Assembly: GCA_903859795.1 (NCBI GenBank)
Contig: CAIOOC010000163.1
Coordinates: 1-7,395 of the forward strand
DNA length: 7,395 nt
DNA from: an uncultured Bacteroidia bacterium
GTDB lineage: Bacteria > Bacteroidota > Bacteroidia > Bacteroidales > Prolixibacteraceae
Direction of reading: 5' to 3'
The position numbers and the translations under genes were made by a program. The stretch's first letter is position 1. Each line of letters opens with the position of its first letter. This document shows, in pieces, positions 1 through 6,317 of the stretch. The notes under the pieces are model-generated. The model was given only the letters and a program-made list of their open reading frames with translations. It was not told where the DNA came from and ran no database searches.

Positions 1-1999
1 ATTCCAGATTCCCATCACCTAATGAATTGACAAAGCTGGGGAAGACCTTGGAGACGAGGGAGGAATCAGGTCCAAAGCTTGAAGGGTAATGGTCAATCGG
101 GGTGTACCAGACCTGATCGTTCCGGTCGGGTGAAGGGAAGAATTTGTACATATCACCATGATAAACCTGGTAAACGACATTAAGCCGGTCATCAACCTTT
201 ATCACATTGTTATCGTAGAGTTTCCGGTCACCAGGTTTCTTTCCGAAGGCTGTCTGAACATCATTGGCTAATTTATAATTCCCCTGTTGATCGAAGAAAT
301 CGTTGAATGAGGCTTTACTTTCTGATAAACCAAGTTTTGCTCCGATCTGATCATCCGAAATTGCTATCATTGGTAACTGTTGCCAATCCTGTGGATATGC
401 CAGCATTCCAAGGACGACTTGTTCAGGCAGCTGACCTGAAATAGACTCCGACCTTGAAACCTTCATCACCATCTCGTATGCAAGGGTACTGAATGGCTTT
501 ATCCGGCCATCATGACCCTGCACCCACACTTTGGCAAATTCTTTCGAAATGTCAGATGAAACAGAATGAGGTTCAAACGCGTTGGCGGTAAATCCGCAGG
601 TCAGAATGAGAAATGCGGCCATTGCTGTTCCTGCTGAGGCCTTTTTCATAAGATTATAAAAGTGACTGTTTTTATTAAAGATAGATAATAGAATTCCTAG
701 AGCAAGGAGCAAATAACCCAGGTAGGTGATAAGTGTTCCGGGAAGATCATCATTGACTGAAAGAACAGTACCCTTTTCATCCATATCGTAGGAAGACTGA
801 TAAAACCGGTATCCCCTGTGATTCAGTATATTATTCATAAAAATCTTATGGTCTTCATTAATCCCCTTCTCCTTGTCGGTGAGGGTAACGAGGCTTTCAT
901 AAGACGAAGGGGAATTTGAGCCAGGATATCTGATCAGTGTAAAATCTTTTAATTTCAACGAAAATGGGAGAACAATCTCTTCGGGACCAACCCACATCCT
1001 GTAATTTACCCCCTGGAAAGATCCTGTATATTTCATCGATTCGTTTTGAGCTGAGGTCCACAGGGTAATCTCCTGTTGCTTTTGGTTGTCGGCTAACTGA
1101 ATAACCAGGGCGTTTTCGCCGGTTGGGGTACCGTTCCCGGCTGAAGCCTCCACACGTGCAGACTTTAAAAATCGTTTTACCACAATTGAAGTGCTTCCAA
1201 CCTGATAAATAAGCCTTTCAGTGCAGGCCATTTCTTTGCCGGCAGGACAATCAGGTAATTGCTCAGCCTGCATATTGGATGAGTGAATAACATTATCGGC
1301 TGACATTTTCAGACTATCATCTTTCAGGTTAAAACGGACATTGGCCGCCGTATTAAAACCTATTGAGACTCCACCAGCAGCGACTAACTGACCGATTGTG
1401 AGTAATTCATTCTTCATGCCGCTCCCTGAGGAATAGACAAGTTCGATCATCGGTTCACCCTGGCTTGTTTCCTGGATACTCCGTTGGGCGTCGGCAATGT
1501 AATTTACCGATTTTACGCCAATCTCTTTTCCTCCGATTTGTATCGCTCCTGACAATTTATTTCCGGCAAGGATTGTGGCTCCGGCAGGCTCTGAAAATCG
1601 TTTCTGCTCACCCTGATATATAGCTTCAAAATTAAATTTTGTTTGGTTGGAGATAAGGATATTTGTAGATTCCCCTTCACGGATATGGACAACACCCTCG
1701 CTGCCAAAATAGCGGGTTACCCCGGCCCCAATTATGATTAAAACAAATGCGAGATGAAAAATCCCCATTGTGAGTCTCTTTTTCAAATACATCTTATGCT
1801 TTAAAAAATTGGCAATCATATTCGCACTCAGAGCGATAAGGATTAATTCGAGCCACCAGGTATTATACACCATAGCCCGAGCAGCTTCTGTACCGTAGCT
1901 GTTTTCGATAAAAGTTCCAGCAGCCAGCGAAAAAGCAAAAAGCAGCAGTAAAAACCCTGCTGTTGAAATGGAAAAAAGGAAACTATAGAAATTTTTCAT
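1..1999 (-). CDS. ccsBA: Cytochrome c biogenesis protein, ResB/CcsB domain fused toward CcsA (5' part; runs off left edge)
   Basis: An open frame of 666 codons runs from ATG at 1999-1997 to the left edge without a stop. System II cytochrome c maturation proteins of this type carry heme across the membrane and help attach it to CXXCH apocytochromes. Helices lie at about residues 4-31, 46-66 and 76-98, with family-typical GTFIEN (28-33) and a histidine in helix 3 (H82), the position known to handle heme in CcsBA proteins. A long periplasmic domain follows (about 100-415) with a close cysteine pair, C251 and C259. Helix 4 spans about 421-442. A signal-peptide-like helix (451-474, ending ANA) then leads into a linker containing GRIKPFSTLAYE, typical of Bacteroidota fused proteins. 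The CcsA part with the WWD motif should lie beyond base 1, so the fusion is inferred. No Shine-Dalgarno or clear promoter is visible; cotranscription with upstream alaS is possible. Confidence 0.88.
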   Translation of the reverse strand, partial: MKNFYSFLFSISTAGFLLLLFAFSLAAGTFIENSYGTEAARAMVYNTWWLELILIALSANMIANFLKHKMYLKKRLTMGIFHLAFVLIIIGAGVTRYFGSEGVVHIREGESTNILISNQTKFNFEAIYQGEQKRFSEPAGATILAGNKLSGAIQIGGKEIGVKSVNYIADAQRSIQETSQGEPMIELVYSSGSGMKNELLTIGQLVAAGGVSIGFNTAANVRFNLKDDSLKMSADNVIHSSNMQAEQLPDCPAGKEMACTERLIYQVGSTSIVVKRFLKSARVEASAGNGTPTGENALVIQLADNQKQQEITLWTSAQNESMKYTGSFQGVNYRMWVGPEEIVLPFSLKLKDFTLIRYPGSNSPSSYESLVTLTDKEKGINEDHKIFMNNILNHRGYRFYQSSYDMDEKGTVLSVNDDLPGTLITYLGYLLLALGILLSIFNKNSHFYNLMKKASAGTAMAAFLILTCGFTANAFEPHSVSSDISKEFAKVWVQGHDGRIKPFSTLAYEMVMKVSRSESISGQLPEQVVLGMLAYPQDWQQLPMIAISDDQIGAKLGLSESKASFNDFFDQQGNYKLANDVQTAFGKKPGDRKLYDNNVIKVDDRLNVVYQVYHGDMYKFFPSPDRNDQVWYTPIDHYPSSFGPDSSLVSKVFPSFVNSLGDGNLE

Positions 2000-2027
2000 G
2001 TGTGTTATTTTAAGTGTGCTAATATAG

Positions 2028-2101
2028 AAAAAAATAGTCGCTGTCGATAGCCCCGGATTTTAGAATCTATGAACAACCCAATGCCAAACCCCGGACAGCG
2101 A
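2028..2101 (-). terminator. Possible terminator or attenuator between alaS and ccsBA
   Basis: Read on the minus strand, an 8-bp stem (TCGCTGTC with GACAGCGA) is followed by CTA and seven T residues (2034-2028). This lies 84 bp past the alaS stop and 28 bp before the ccsBA start. The loop between the arms is 48 nt, far longer than in normal intrinsic terminators, so the call is weak. If it works it would end alaS transcripts or limit read-through into ccsBA. It overlaps the palindromic element described at the same place. Confidence 0.3.
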
Positions 2102-2114
2102 TAAAACTGCCTGG
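2037..2114. repeat. Composite palindromic element, REP-like and apparently decayed
   Basis: Outer arms TCGCTGTC (2038-2045) and GACAGCGA (2094-2101) are a perfect 8-bp inverted pair. Inside them CCCCGGA occurs twice in direct orientation (2051-2057 and 2089-2095). Each copy starts an imperfect hairpin. In the first, GATT (2056-2059) pairs with AATC (2064-2067). In the second, CCGGACAG (2091-2098) pairs with CTGCCTGG (2107-2114) around CGATAAAA, with one mismatch and one G-T wobble. GC-rich paired blocks in an AT-rich gap recall REP/BIME elements mobilised by RAYT transposases, but no second copy exists in this window, so the repeat nature is inferred. It could instead be a structured leader or terminator. 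Confidence 0.35.
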
Positions 2115-2184
2115 ATTGACCTGTTGTTATAAATTTAAATATTTTGAAATTTGCCCTTCTGATTCCTTTCTCTGATTTATATGC

Positions 2185-4812
2185 CTATTTTTCAGAGCTT
2201 AACAATCTTCTGGCATTTTGGATCAGGACTGGTATACCAGCAGGTTCTTTTCCGCCTGCGGTTGCATAAAAAGGCTGACCACCTCCGCTGCCATTGACAG
2301 ATTTAGCAAGTTCGCGGATGATAGCGCCTGCATTCAGGTCCCTTTCTTTCAACAGATTATCCGATATCATTACGTGAATATTCGCCTTCCCATCAATTTC
2401 AGCAGCCAAAACAAGAAAAAGATTTTCAACCTCCCCTTTCAGCTGGAATGCGATATCTTTTAAAATAGCAGAATTATCGACTTTTATCTGATGGGCCAGA
2501 AAGTTAATCCCATTGATAGGTTCAATATGACCTAGCAGTTCTTTTTTCAATTTACCGGCATTCTCCTTTTCAAAAGCTTCTGACTGTTTTAGAAGAAGTT
2601 GATATTTAACAAACAGATCCTCGACTGCCCCTTTCAGATCGGCCGGATTATTGAATAATGAAGAAACCTCCTTTAATGTCTTTAAATTTCGCTCCAAATA
2701 CTCTTCTGCTTTAGATGCTGTAATTGCTTCAATTCTACGCACACCTGCTGATATTGATCCTTCAGAAAGTATTATAAACTGTCCGATAGAACCAGTTGAT
2801 TCAACATGTGTACCGCCACATAATTCCACTGAGTCACCAAATTTAATTACTCGGACCTGATCTCCGTACTTCTCACCAAATAAGGCGATTGCACCCATCG
2901 CTTCGGCCTCTGCCATCGGAACTTCACGGCGTTCATCTTTTCGGTCGTTAGCCCTTATCAACTCGTTTACCCGTTTTTGAATCCGAAGCAGCTCCTGGTC
3001 AGTTACTTTCTGAAAGTGGTTAAAATCAAATCGCAAAGAATCCGGATTTACCAATGAACCTTTTTGCTCGATATGATTACCAAGGATTTCACGCAAAGCA
3101 TGATCAAGAAGATGGGTTGCAGTATGATTGTTTTCTGTTAATCGGCGGTTATTTACATTTACCAATGCAGTGAAAGTCCCTTCAGGATTTGCAGGAAGTT
3201 CCTTAGCCAGGTGAACGGTAAGATTGTTTTCTTTAACCGTATCAAATATTTCTACTTTACTTCCATCAATTTCAATAGTACCAGAATCACCAACCTGGCC
3301 TCCTGATTCGGCATAAAATGGCGTTGTATTAAATACCAGCTGGAAAAACTCTCCTTTCTTCCCCTTAACTTTCCGGTAACGGTTGATCTTAACTTTTGCT
3401 TCAACAGAATCGTATCCGACAAATCCTTCTCCTTCTGCATGTTGCAACTCGATCCAGTCACCTGTTTCGAGTTGGGTAGCGCTGCGGGAACGGTTTTTCT
3501 GTGCTTCCATTGCAGATTCAAACTCGTTACGATTTACTGTAAGCCCTTGTTCGCGAAGTATTAGCTCAGTGAGATCAAGGGGAAAACCGAAGGTGTCATA
3601 AAGTTCGAATGCCACGTTGCCGCTAACTTCCAACCCGTTTTTCTTTTTAGTTGCTTCGATAATCGTATCGAGCATCTTAATTCCTGTTTCAAGGGTCCTC
3701 AGAAATGAATCCTCTTCTTCACGAATGACATTTACCACGAGCTCCTGTTGTTTTACGAGTTCTGGAAATGCACTTCCCATTTTTTCTGCAAGAACAGGAA
3801 CCAGCTGATTAATAAAAGGTTTCCTGAAATCGAGGAAAGTATAACCATATCGGACAGCCCGCCGTAAGATACGCCTGATTACATAACCTGCTTTATTATT
3901 TGATGGTAACTGTCCGTCAGTGATTGCAAATGAGATTGCACGGAGGTGGTCGGCAATTACACGCATAGCTATATCGGCTTTTTCGTCAGCCCCGTATTTT
4001 TTACCGGCAAGGTAGCCAATCTGCGTAATCACATCCTGAAAGACATCTGTATCATAATTTGATTGCTTATTTTGGATAACCATACATAACCTTTCGAATC
4101 CCATTCCCGTGTCGACATGTTTAGCAGGAAGCTCTTCCAGTTGTCCATTTGCTTTGCGGTTAAATTGTATAAACACCAGATTCCAGATTTCGATTACCTG
4201 AGGATGGCTTTCATTCACAAGATTGCGCCCGTTAATTTTGGATCTTTCATCCTCATTTCGGATATCGACATGGATTTCGGAGCAGGGGCCGCACGGACCC
4301 GATTCACCCATCTCCCAGAAATTATCTTTTTTATTCCCTTTCAGAATACGATCTTCAGGCAGATATTTGCGCCAAAATGCGTGTGCTTCTGTATCCATTG
4401 GGACACCATCCTTTTCATCACCTTCGAAAATAGTCACATAAAGTTTATCTACAGGTATCTTATAAATATCAACCAGCAATTCCCAGGCCCAGTCGATCGC
4501 CTCTTCCTTAAAATAGTTGCCAAAGGACCAGTTTCCGAGCATCTCAAACATGGTATGATGATAGGTATCATGCCCTACCTCTTCAAGATCGTTATGTTTT
4601 CCGGAAACCCTCAAACACTTCTGAGTATCAGCAACCCGTGGATTCTTTGCCGGCGAGTTTCCCAGAAAAATATCTTTAAACTGATTCATTCCCGCATTGG
4701 TAAACATCAGTGTTGGATCGTTCTTAACAACCATTGGTGCTGAAGCTACAATGGCATGTGCCTTGGAGGCAAAGAAGTCGAGAAATGTTTGACGTATCTG
4801 TTTTGAATTCAT
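2185..4812 (-). CDS. alaS: Alanine--tRNA ligase
   Basis: The 875-residue protein is complete and of normal bacterial length. It charges tRNA-Ala with alanine in the cytoplasm and hydrolyses mischarged Ser- and Gly-tRNA-Ala. The N-terminal class II catalytic core includes the CLRVSGKHNDLEEVG segment (66-80), TYHHTMFEMLGNW (83-95), SGPCGPCSE (171-179) and the motif 3 region GMGFERL (236-242). A beta-barrel follows at about 470-545, then the editing domain with intact zinc-site residues H563, H567 (HTATH) and C665, H669 (CGGTH). A helical linker at about 695-755 leads to the DHHA1/C-Ala domain with its glycine-rich GSGGGQPFYATAGG (841-854). The ATG at 4812 matches the usual N-terminus (MNSKQIRQTFLDFF). 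There is no Shine-Dalgarno; the upstream bases are A/T-rich, as usual in Bacteroidota. The gene is transcribed divergently from the M23 gene. No key residue is missing. Confidence 0.98.
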   Translation of the reverse strand: MNSKQIRQTFLDFFASKAHAIVASAPMVVKNDPTLMFTNAGMNQFKDIFLGNSPAKNPRVADTQKCLRVSGKHNDLEEVGHDTYHHTMFEMLGNWSFGNYFKEEAIDWAWELLVDIYKIPVDKLYVTIFEGDEKDGVPMDTEAHAFWRKYLPEDRILKGNKKDNFWEMGESGPCGPCSEIHVDIRNEDERSKINGRNLVNESHPQVIEIWNLVFIQFNRKANGQLEELPAKHVDTGMGFERLCMVIQNKQSNYDTDVFQDVITQIGYLAGKKYGADEKADIAMRVIADHLRAISFAITDGQLPSNNKAGYVIRRILRRAVRYGYTFLDFRKPFINQLVPVLAEKMGSAFPELVKQQELVVNVIREEEDSFLRTLETGIKMLDTIIEATKKKNGLEVSGNVAFELYDTFGFPLDLTELILREQGLTVNRNEFESAMEAQKNRSRSATQLETGDWIELQHAEGEGFVGYDSVEAKVKINRYRKVKGKKGEFFQLVFNTTPFYAESGGQVGDSGTIEIDGSKVEIFDTVKENNLTVHLAKELPANPEGTFTALVNVNNRRLTENNHTATHLLDHALREILGNHIEQKGSLVNPDSLRFDFNHFQKVTDQELLRIQKRVNELIRANDRKDERREVPMAEAEAMGAIALFGEKYGDQVRVIKFGDSVELCGGTHVESTGSIGQFIILSEGSISAGVRRIEAITASKAEEYLERNLKTLKEVSSLFNNPADLKGAVEDLFVKYQLLLKQSEAFEKENAGKLKKELLGHIEPINGINFLAHQIKVDNSAILKDIAFQLKGEVENLFLVLAAEIDGKANIHVMISDNLLKERDLNAGAIIRELAKSVNGSGGGQPFYATAGGKEPAGIPVLIQNARRLLSSEK

Positions 4813-4831
4813 AAAATATATTAGTTAAAAA

Positions 4832-4875
4832 CCTTTAAAATTGAGCTTTACAACGAAAACGGTCTCGTTTAAAGG
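4832..4875 (-). other. Inverted repeats in the alaS leader
   Basis: CCTTTAAA (4832-4839) and TTTAAAGG (4868-4875) are a perfect 8-bp inverted pair. Between them AAACG (4857-4861) and CGTTT (4866-4870) can form a small hairpin with a GTCT loop, an alternative to AACGA (4852-4856) with TCGTT (4865-4869). The hairpins are mutually exclusive with part of the outer pair. If alaS starts near 4924, all of this lies in its 5' untranslated leader. The outer arms are AT-rich and contain the self-palindrome TTTAAA, so chance is a real alternative. There is no T-box signature. Confidence 0.25.
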
Positions 4876-4928
4876 ATAATTTTAATAGATTTGTAGCGCC
4901 ATTTAAGCACCATTTTTTAAAATCTTTG

Positions 4929-4936
4929 CAAAATTA
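4929..4936 (-). promoter_or_regulatory. Candidate alaS promoter, -7 box
   Basis: On the minus strand these bases read TAATTTTG, a full match to the Bacteroidota -7 consensus TAnnTTTG, and they are the only such match on the minus strand of this gap. The -33 box is poor: TGG sits at 4959-4957 instead of TTG, at an acceptable spacing of 20 bp. Transcription would start near 4924, giving an alaS leader of about 110 nt. The box is one arm of the inverted repeat shared with the M23 promoter. Confidence 0.5.
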
Positions 4937-4955
4937 GATTATTTCGCTAATTTTG
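4929..4955. repeat. 9-bp inverted repeat spanning the divergent promoters
   Basis: CAAAATTAG (4929-4937) and CTAATTTTG (4947-4955) are exact reverse complements separated by 9 bp. Each arm contains one complete -7 box, one for each direction, so the repeat is the core of a back-to-back promoter pair. It could also be the operator of a dimeric regulator, since the centre-to-centre distance of the arms is 18 bp, or the symmetry may only reflect two copies of the same promoter box. Confidence 0.7.
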
Positions 4956-4989
4956 ACCATGGTGAACCAAAATAAAACTCAAGAAGATT

Positions 4990-5958
4990 ATGGGTAAAAC
5001 CAATTACAGATTCAATCCTGACACATTAAGCTTTGATAAAATCGAGCGCAACATCAAAACATTGGTCAAGCGGGTACTAGGATATTTGTCAACAAGCCTT
5101 GTTTCAGGAGTGATTTTTTTCTTGATTTTTCTCCAGTTTTTCGATCCGCCAAAAACAAAGCGTTTAAAGCGTCAAAATGAACAATTACTCTCACAATATA
5201 ACCTGTTAAATAAAGATTTCGAGAAGATCTCGAAGGTTCTTGAAGATATTCAGAACAGGGATGACAATATTTACAGGGTAATCTTTGAAGCAGAGCCTAT
5301 TCCATCAGCAGTTAGAATGGCTGGCTTCGGGGGGGCCAACAGGTATTCGAAGCTAGAAGAGATGGATAATTCTGAGCTTATTATAAATACAACACGAAAA
5401 CTCGATATCCTGTCGAAACAGGTTTTTGTTCAGGCCAAATCATATGACGAGGTGGCAAAAATGGCTCTGAGTAAAGAGAAGATGATTGCCAGCATGCCAT
5501 CGATAATGCCTGTTTCAAATAATGACCTGAAACGAACTGCTTCAGGTTGGGGAATGAGGATTCACCCGATTTACAAGATCCTCCGTTTTCATTACGGTAT
5601 GGACTTTGCAGCGGCTATTGGGACCGAGGTTTTTGCGACCGGGGTAGGGGTTGTTAAGGCCGCTGATCGTGAAACAGGTTACGGGAACACTGTTGTGATC
5701 GATCATGGATACGGCTATGAGAGTTATTACGCACATCTTAGCCGGATCGATGTTCAGGTAGGACAGAAGGTACATCGGGGTGAGGTTATCGGGCACGTTG
5801 GCAGCACAGGCACATCAACAGCTCCACATCTTCATTACGAGGTGAGCAAGAATGGGGTAAAGGTAAATCCGCAGAATTATTATTTTCAGGATCTATCACC
5901 TGCTGATTACGAACGTATGATTGCGATTTCAACAAATATGGGACAAAGTTTCGACTAA
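4990..5958 (+). CDS. Membrane-anchored M23 family (LytM-type) metallopeptidase
   Basis: This 322-residue protein is probably a peptidoglycan endopeptidase, or a regulator of one, acting in the periplasm. A short positively charged cytoplasmic N-terminus leads to one membrane helix (about 29-51) without a cleavage site. A probable coiled coil follows (about 55-92), then a linker with GFGGANRY (112-119), typical of Bacteroidota members. The LytM/peptidase M23 domain covers about 185-295. The zinc site appears intact: H201 and D205 (HYGMD), and H282 of HLH. The catalytic histidines H249 (YAHL) and H280 are also present, so it should be an active enzyme rather than a degenerate LytM activator. 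The end, NPQNYYFQDLSP and onward, looks natural. The ATG at 4990 is preceded by a purine-rich AAGAAG. It is the first gene of a tight plus-strand cluster, with the MerR-like gene 12 bp downstream. A run of seven G lies inside the frame at 5329-5335. Confidence 0.93.
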   Translation: MGKTNYRFNPDTLSFDKIERNIKTLVKRVLGYLSTSLVSGVIFFLIFLQFFDPPKTKRLKRQNEQLLSQYNLLNKDFEKISKVLEDIQNRDDNIYRVIFEAEPIPSAVRMAGFGGANRYSKLEEMDNSELIINTTRKLDILSKQVFVQAKSYDEVAKMALSKEKMIASMPSIMPVSNNDLKRTASGWGMRIHPIYKILRFHYGMDFAAAIGTEVFATGVGVVKAADRETGYGNTVVIDHGYGYESYYAHLSRIDVQVGQKVHRGEVIGHVGSTGTSTAPHLHYEVSKNGVKVNPQNYYFQDLSPADYERMIAISTNMGQSFD

Positions 5959-5970
5959 AAACTATTCACT

Positions 5971-6306
5971 GTGGCATTCAAGGAACCTAAATCAGAGAAA
6001 CATTATTACTCCATTGGAGAGGTGGCTACTAAATTTGGTCTTGCCCCTTCGACTTTGCGCTTTTGGGAAAAAGAATTTGAGACCATTAAACCTTTTAAGA
6101 ATAAAAAGGGTGACAGGTTTTATACTGTGGAAGATATCAACCATCTTTCACTGATCAACCATTTGGTTAAGGAGCGTGGAATGACCCTTAAGGGAGCAAA
6201 AACAAAAATTAAGGAAAACAGATCTGAAACGGAGAACACCTTCGAAATTGTTCAGAAATTACAGCAGATAAAAAGTTACCTCCTCGAAATTAAGGAATCG
6301 TTGTAA
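5971..6306 (+). CDS. Small MerR-family DNA-binding protein
   Basis: The 111-residue protein has an N-terminal MerR winged helix-turn-helix: YYSIGEVATKFGL (12-24) is the helix-turn-helix start, STLRFWEKEF (27-36) the recognition region, and KKGDRFYTVEDI (45-56) the wing. The HLVKERGMTLKGAKTKI segment (64-80) is conserved in Bacteroidota relatives. A helix at about 90-111 probably forms the dimer coiled coil. There is no room for an effector domain and there are no metal-binding cysteines, so it is not a classical metal or drug sensor; its ligand and targets are unknown. The start is GTG at 5971. In frame upstream there are only four sense codons before the stop of the M23 gene, none of them a start, and MAFKEPKSEK aligns with the usual beginning of relatives. 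It lies between the M23 and NIF3 genes with 12-bp and 11-bp gaps. Confidence 0.9.
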   Translation: MAFKEPKSEKHYYSIGEVATKFGLAPSTLRFWEKEFETIKPFKNKKGDRFYTVEDINHLSLINHLVKERGMTLKGAKTKIKENRSETENTFEIVQKLQQIKSYLLEIKESL

Positions 6307-6317
6307 TTGAATTCACC

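Larger units (their letters stand above)
2000..2184. other. Intergenic gap between alaS and ccsBA
   Basis: There is no credible ORF here. The half nearer ccsBA holds the GC-rich palindromic element and T-run; the half nearer alaS (about 2115-2184) is AT-rich with no clear structure. I searched the minus strand for the Bacteroidota -7 box TAnnTTTG (CAAAnnTA on the plus strand) and found none, so no dedicated ccsBA promoter can be pointed to. Confidence 0.6.
4925..4955 (+). promoter_or_regulatory. Bacteroidota-type promoter of the M23-MerR-NIF3 cluster
   Basis: TTTG (4925-4928) and TAATTTTG (4948-4955) are separated by exactly 19 bp, matching the Bacteroidota housekeeping sigma consensus (TTG at -33, TAnnTTTG at -7). 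The start of transcription would be near 4960, leaving a leader of about 30 nt before the ATG at 4990. The -33 box directly abuts the opposing -7 box for alaS (4929-4936), so two polymerases cannot sit on both promoters at once. Confidence 0.72.

Noticed and set aside
1513..1707. Minus-strand 64-codon frame within the ccsBA region.
   Set aside because: It is in another frame of the same strand inside the ResB coding sequence, which is continuous and conserved through this stretch.
2051..2095. Possible G-quadruplex on the minus strand (tracts GGGG, GG, GGG, GGGG).
   Set aside because: One tract has only two G and one loop is about 22 nt, too weak for a confident quadruplex. The palindromic pairing explains the composition better.
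2143..2155. ATATTTTG on the plus strand near 2150 as a promoter -7 box.
   Set aside because: The required TA is AT here, and it would point into the 3' end of alaS on the wrong strand with no plus-strand gene downstream.
4117..4743. Plus-strand open frame of 208 codons opposite alaS.
   Set aside because: It lies wholly antisense to the conserved catalytic region of alaS, and its translation has no recognisable domain. It is a shadow of the real gene.
4886..4893. A second plus-strand TAGATTTG matching the -7 consensus.
   Set aside because: No TTG is found at a suitable distance upstream, while the promoter at 4925-4955 has both boxes at ideal spacing and lies closer to the gene.
4959..4997. 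A 12-codon upstream ORF (MVNQNKTQEDYG) that overlaps the M23 start codon out of frame and ends at TAA 4995-4997.
   Set aside because: The predicted transcription start is about at its ATG, there is no ribosome-binding signal, and such tiny overlaps occur by chance. Translational coupling is possible but unsupported.
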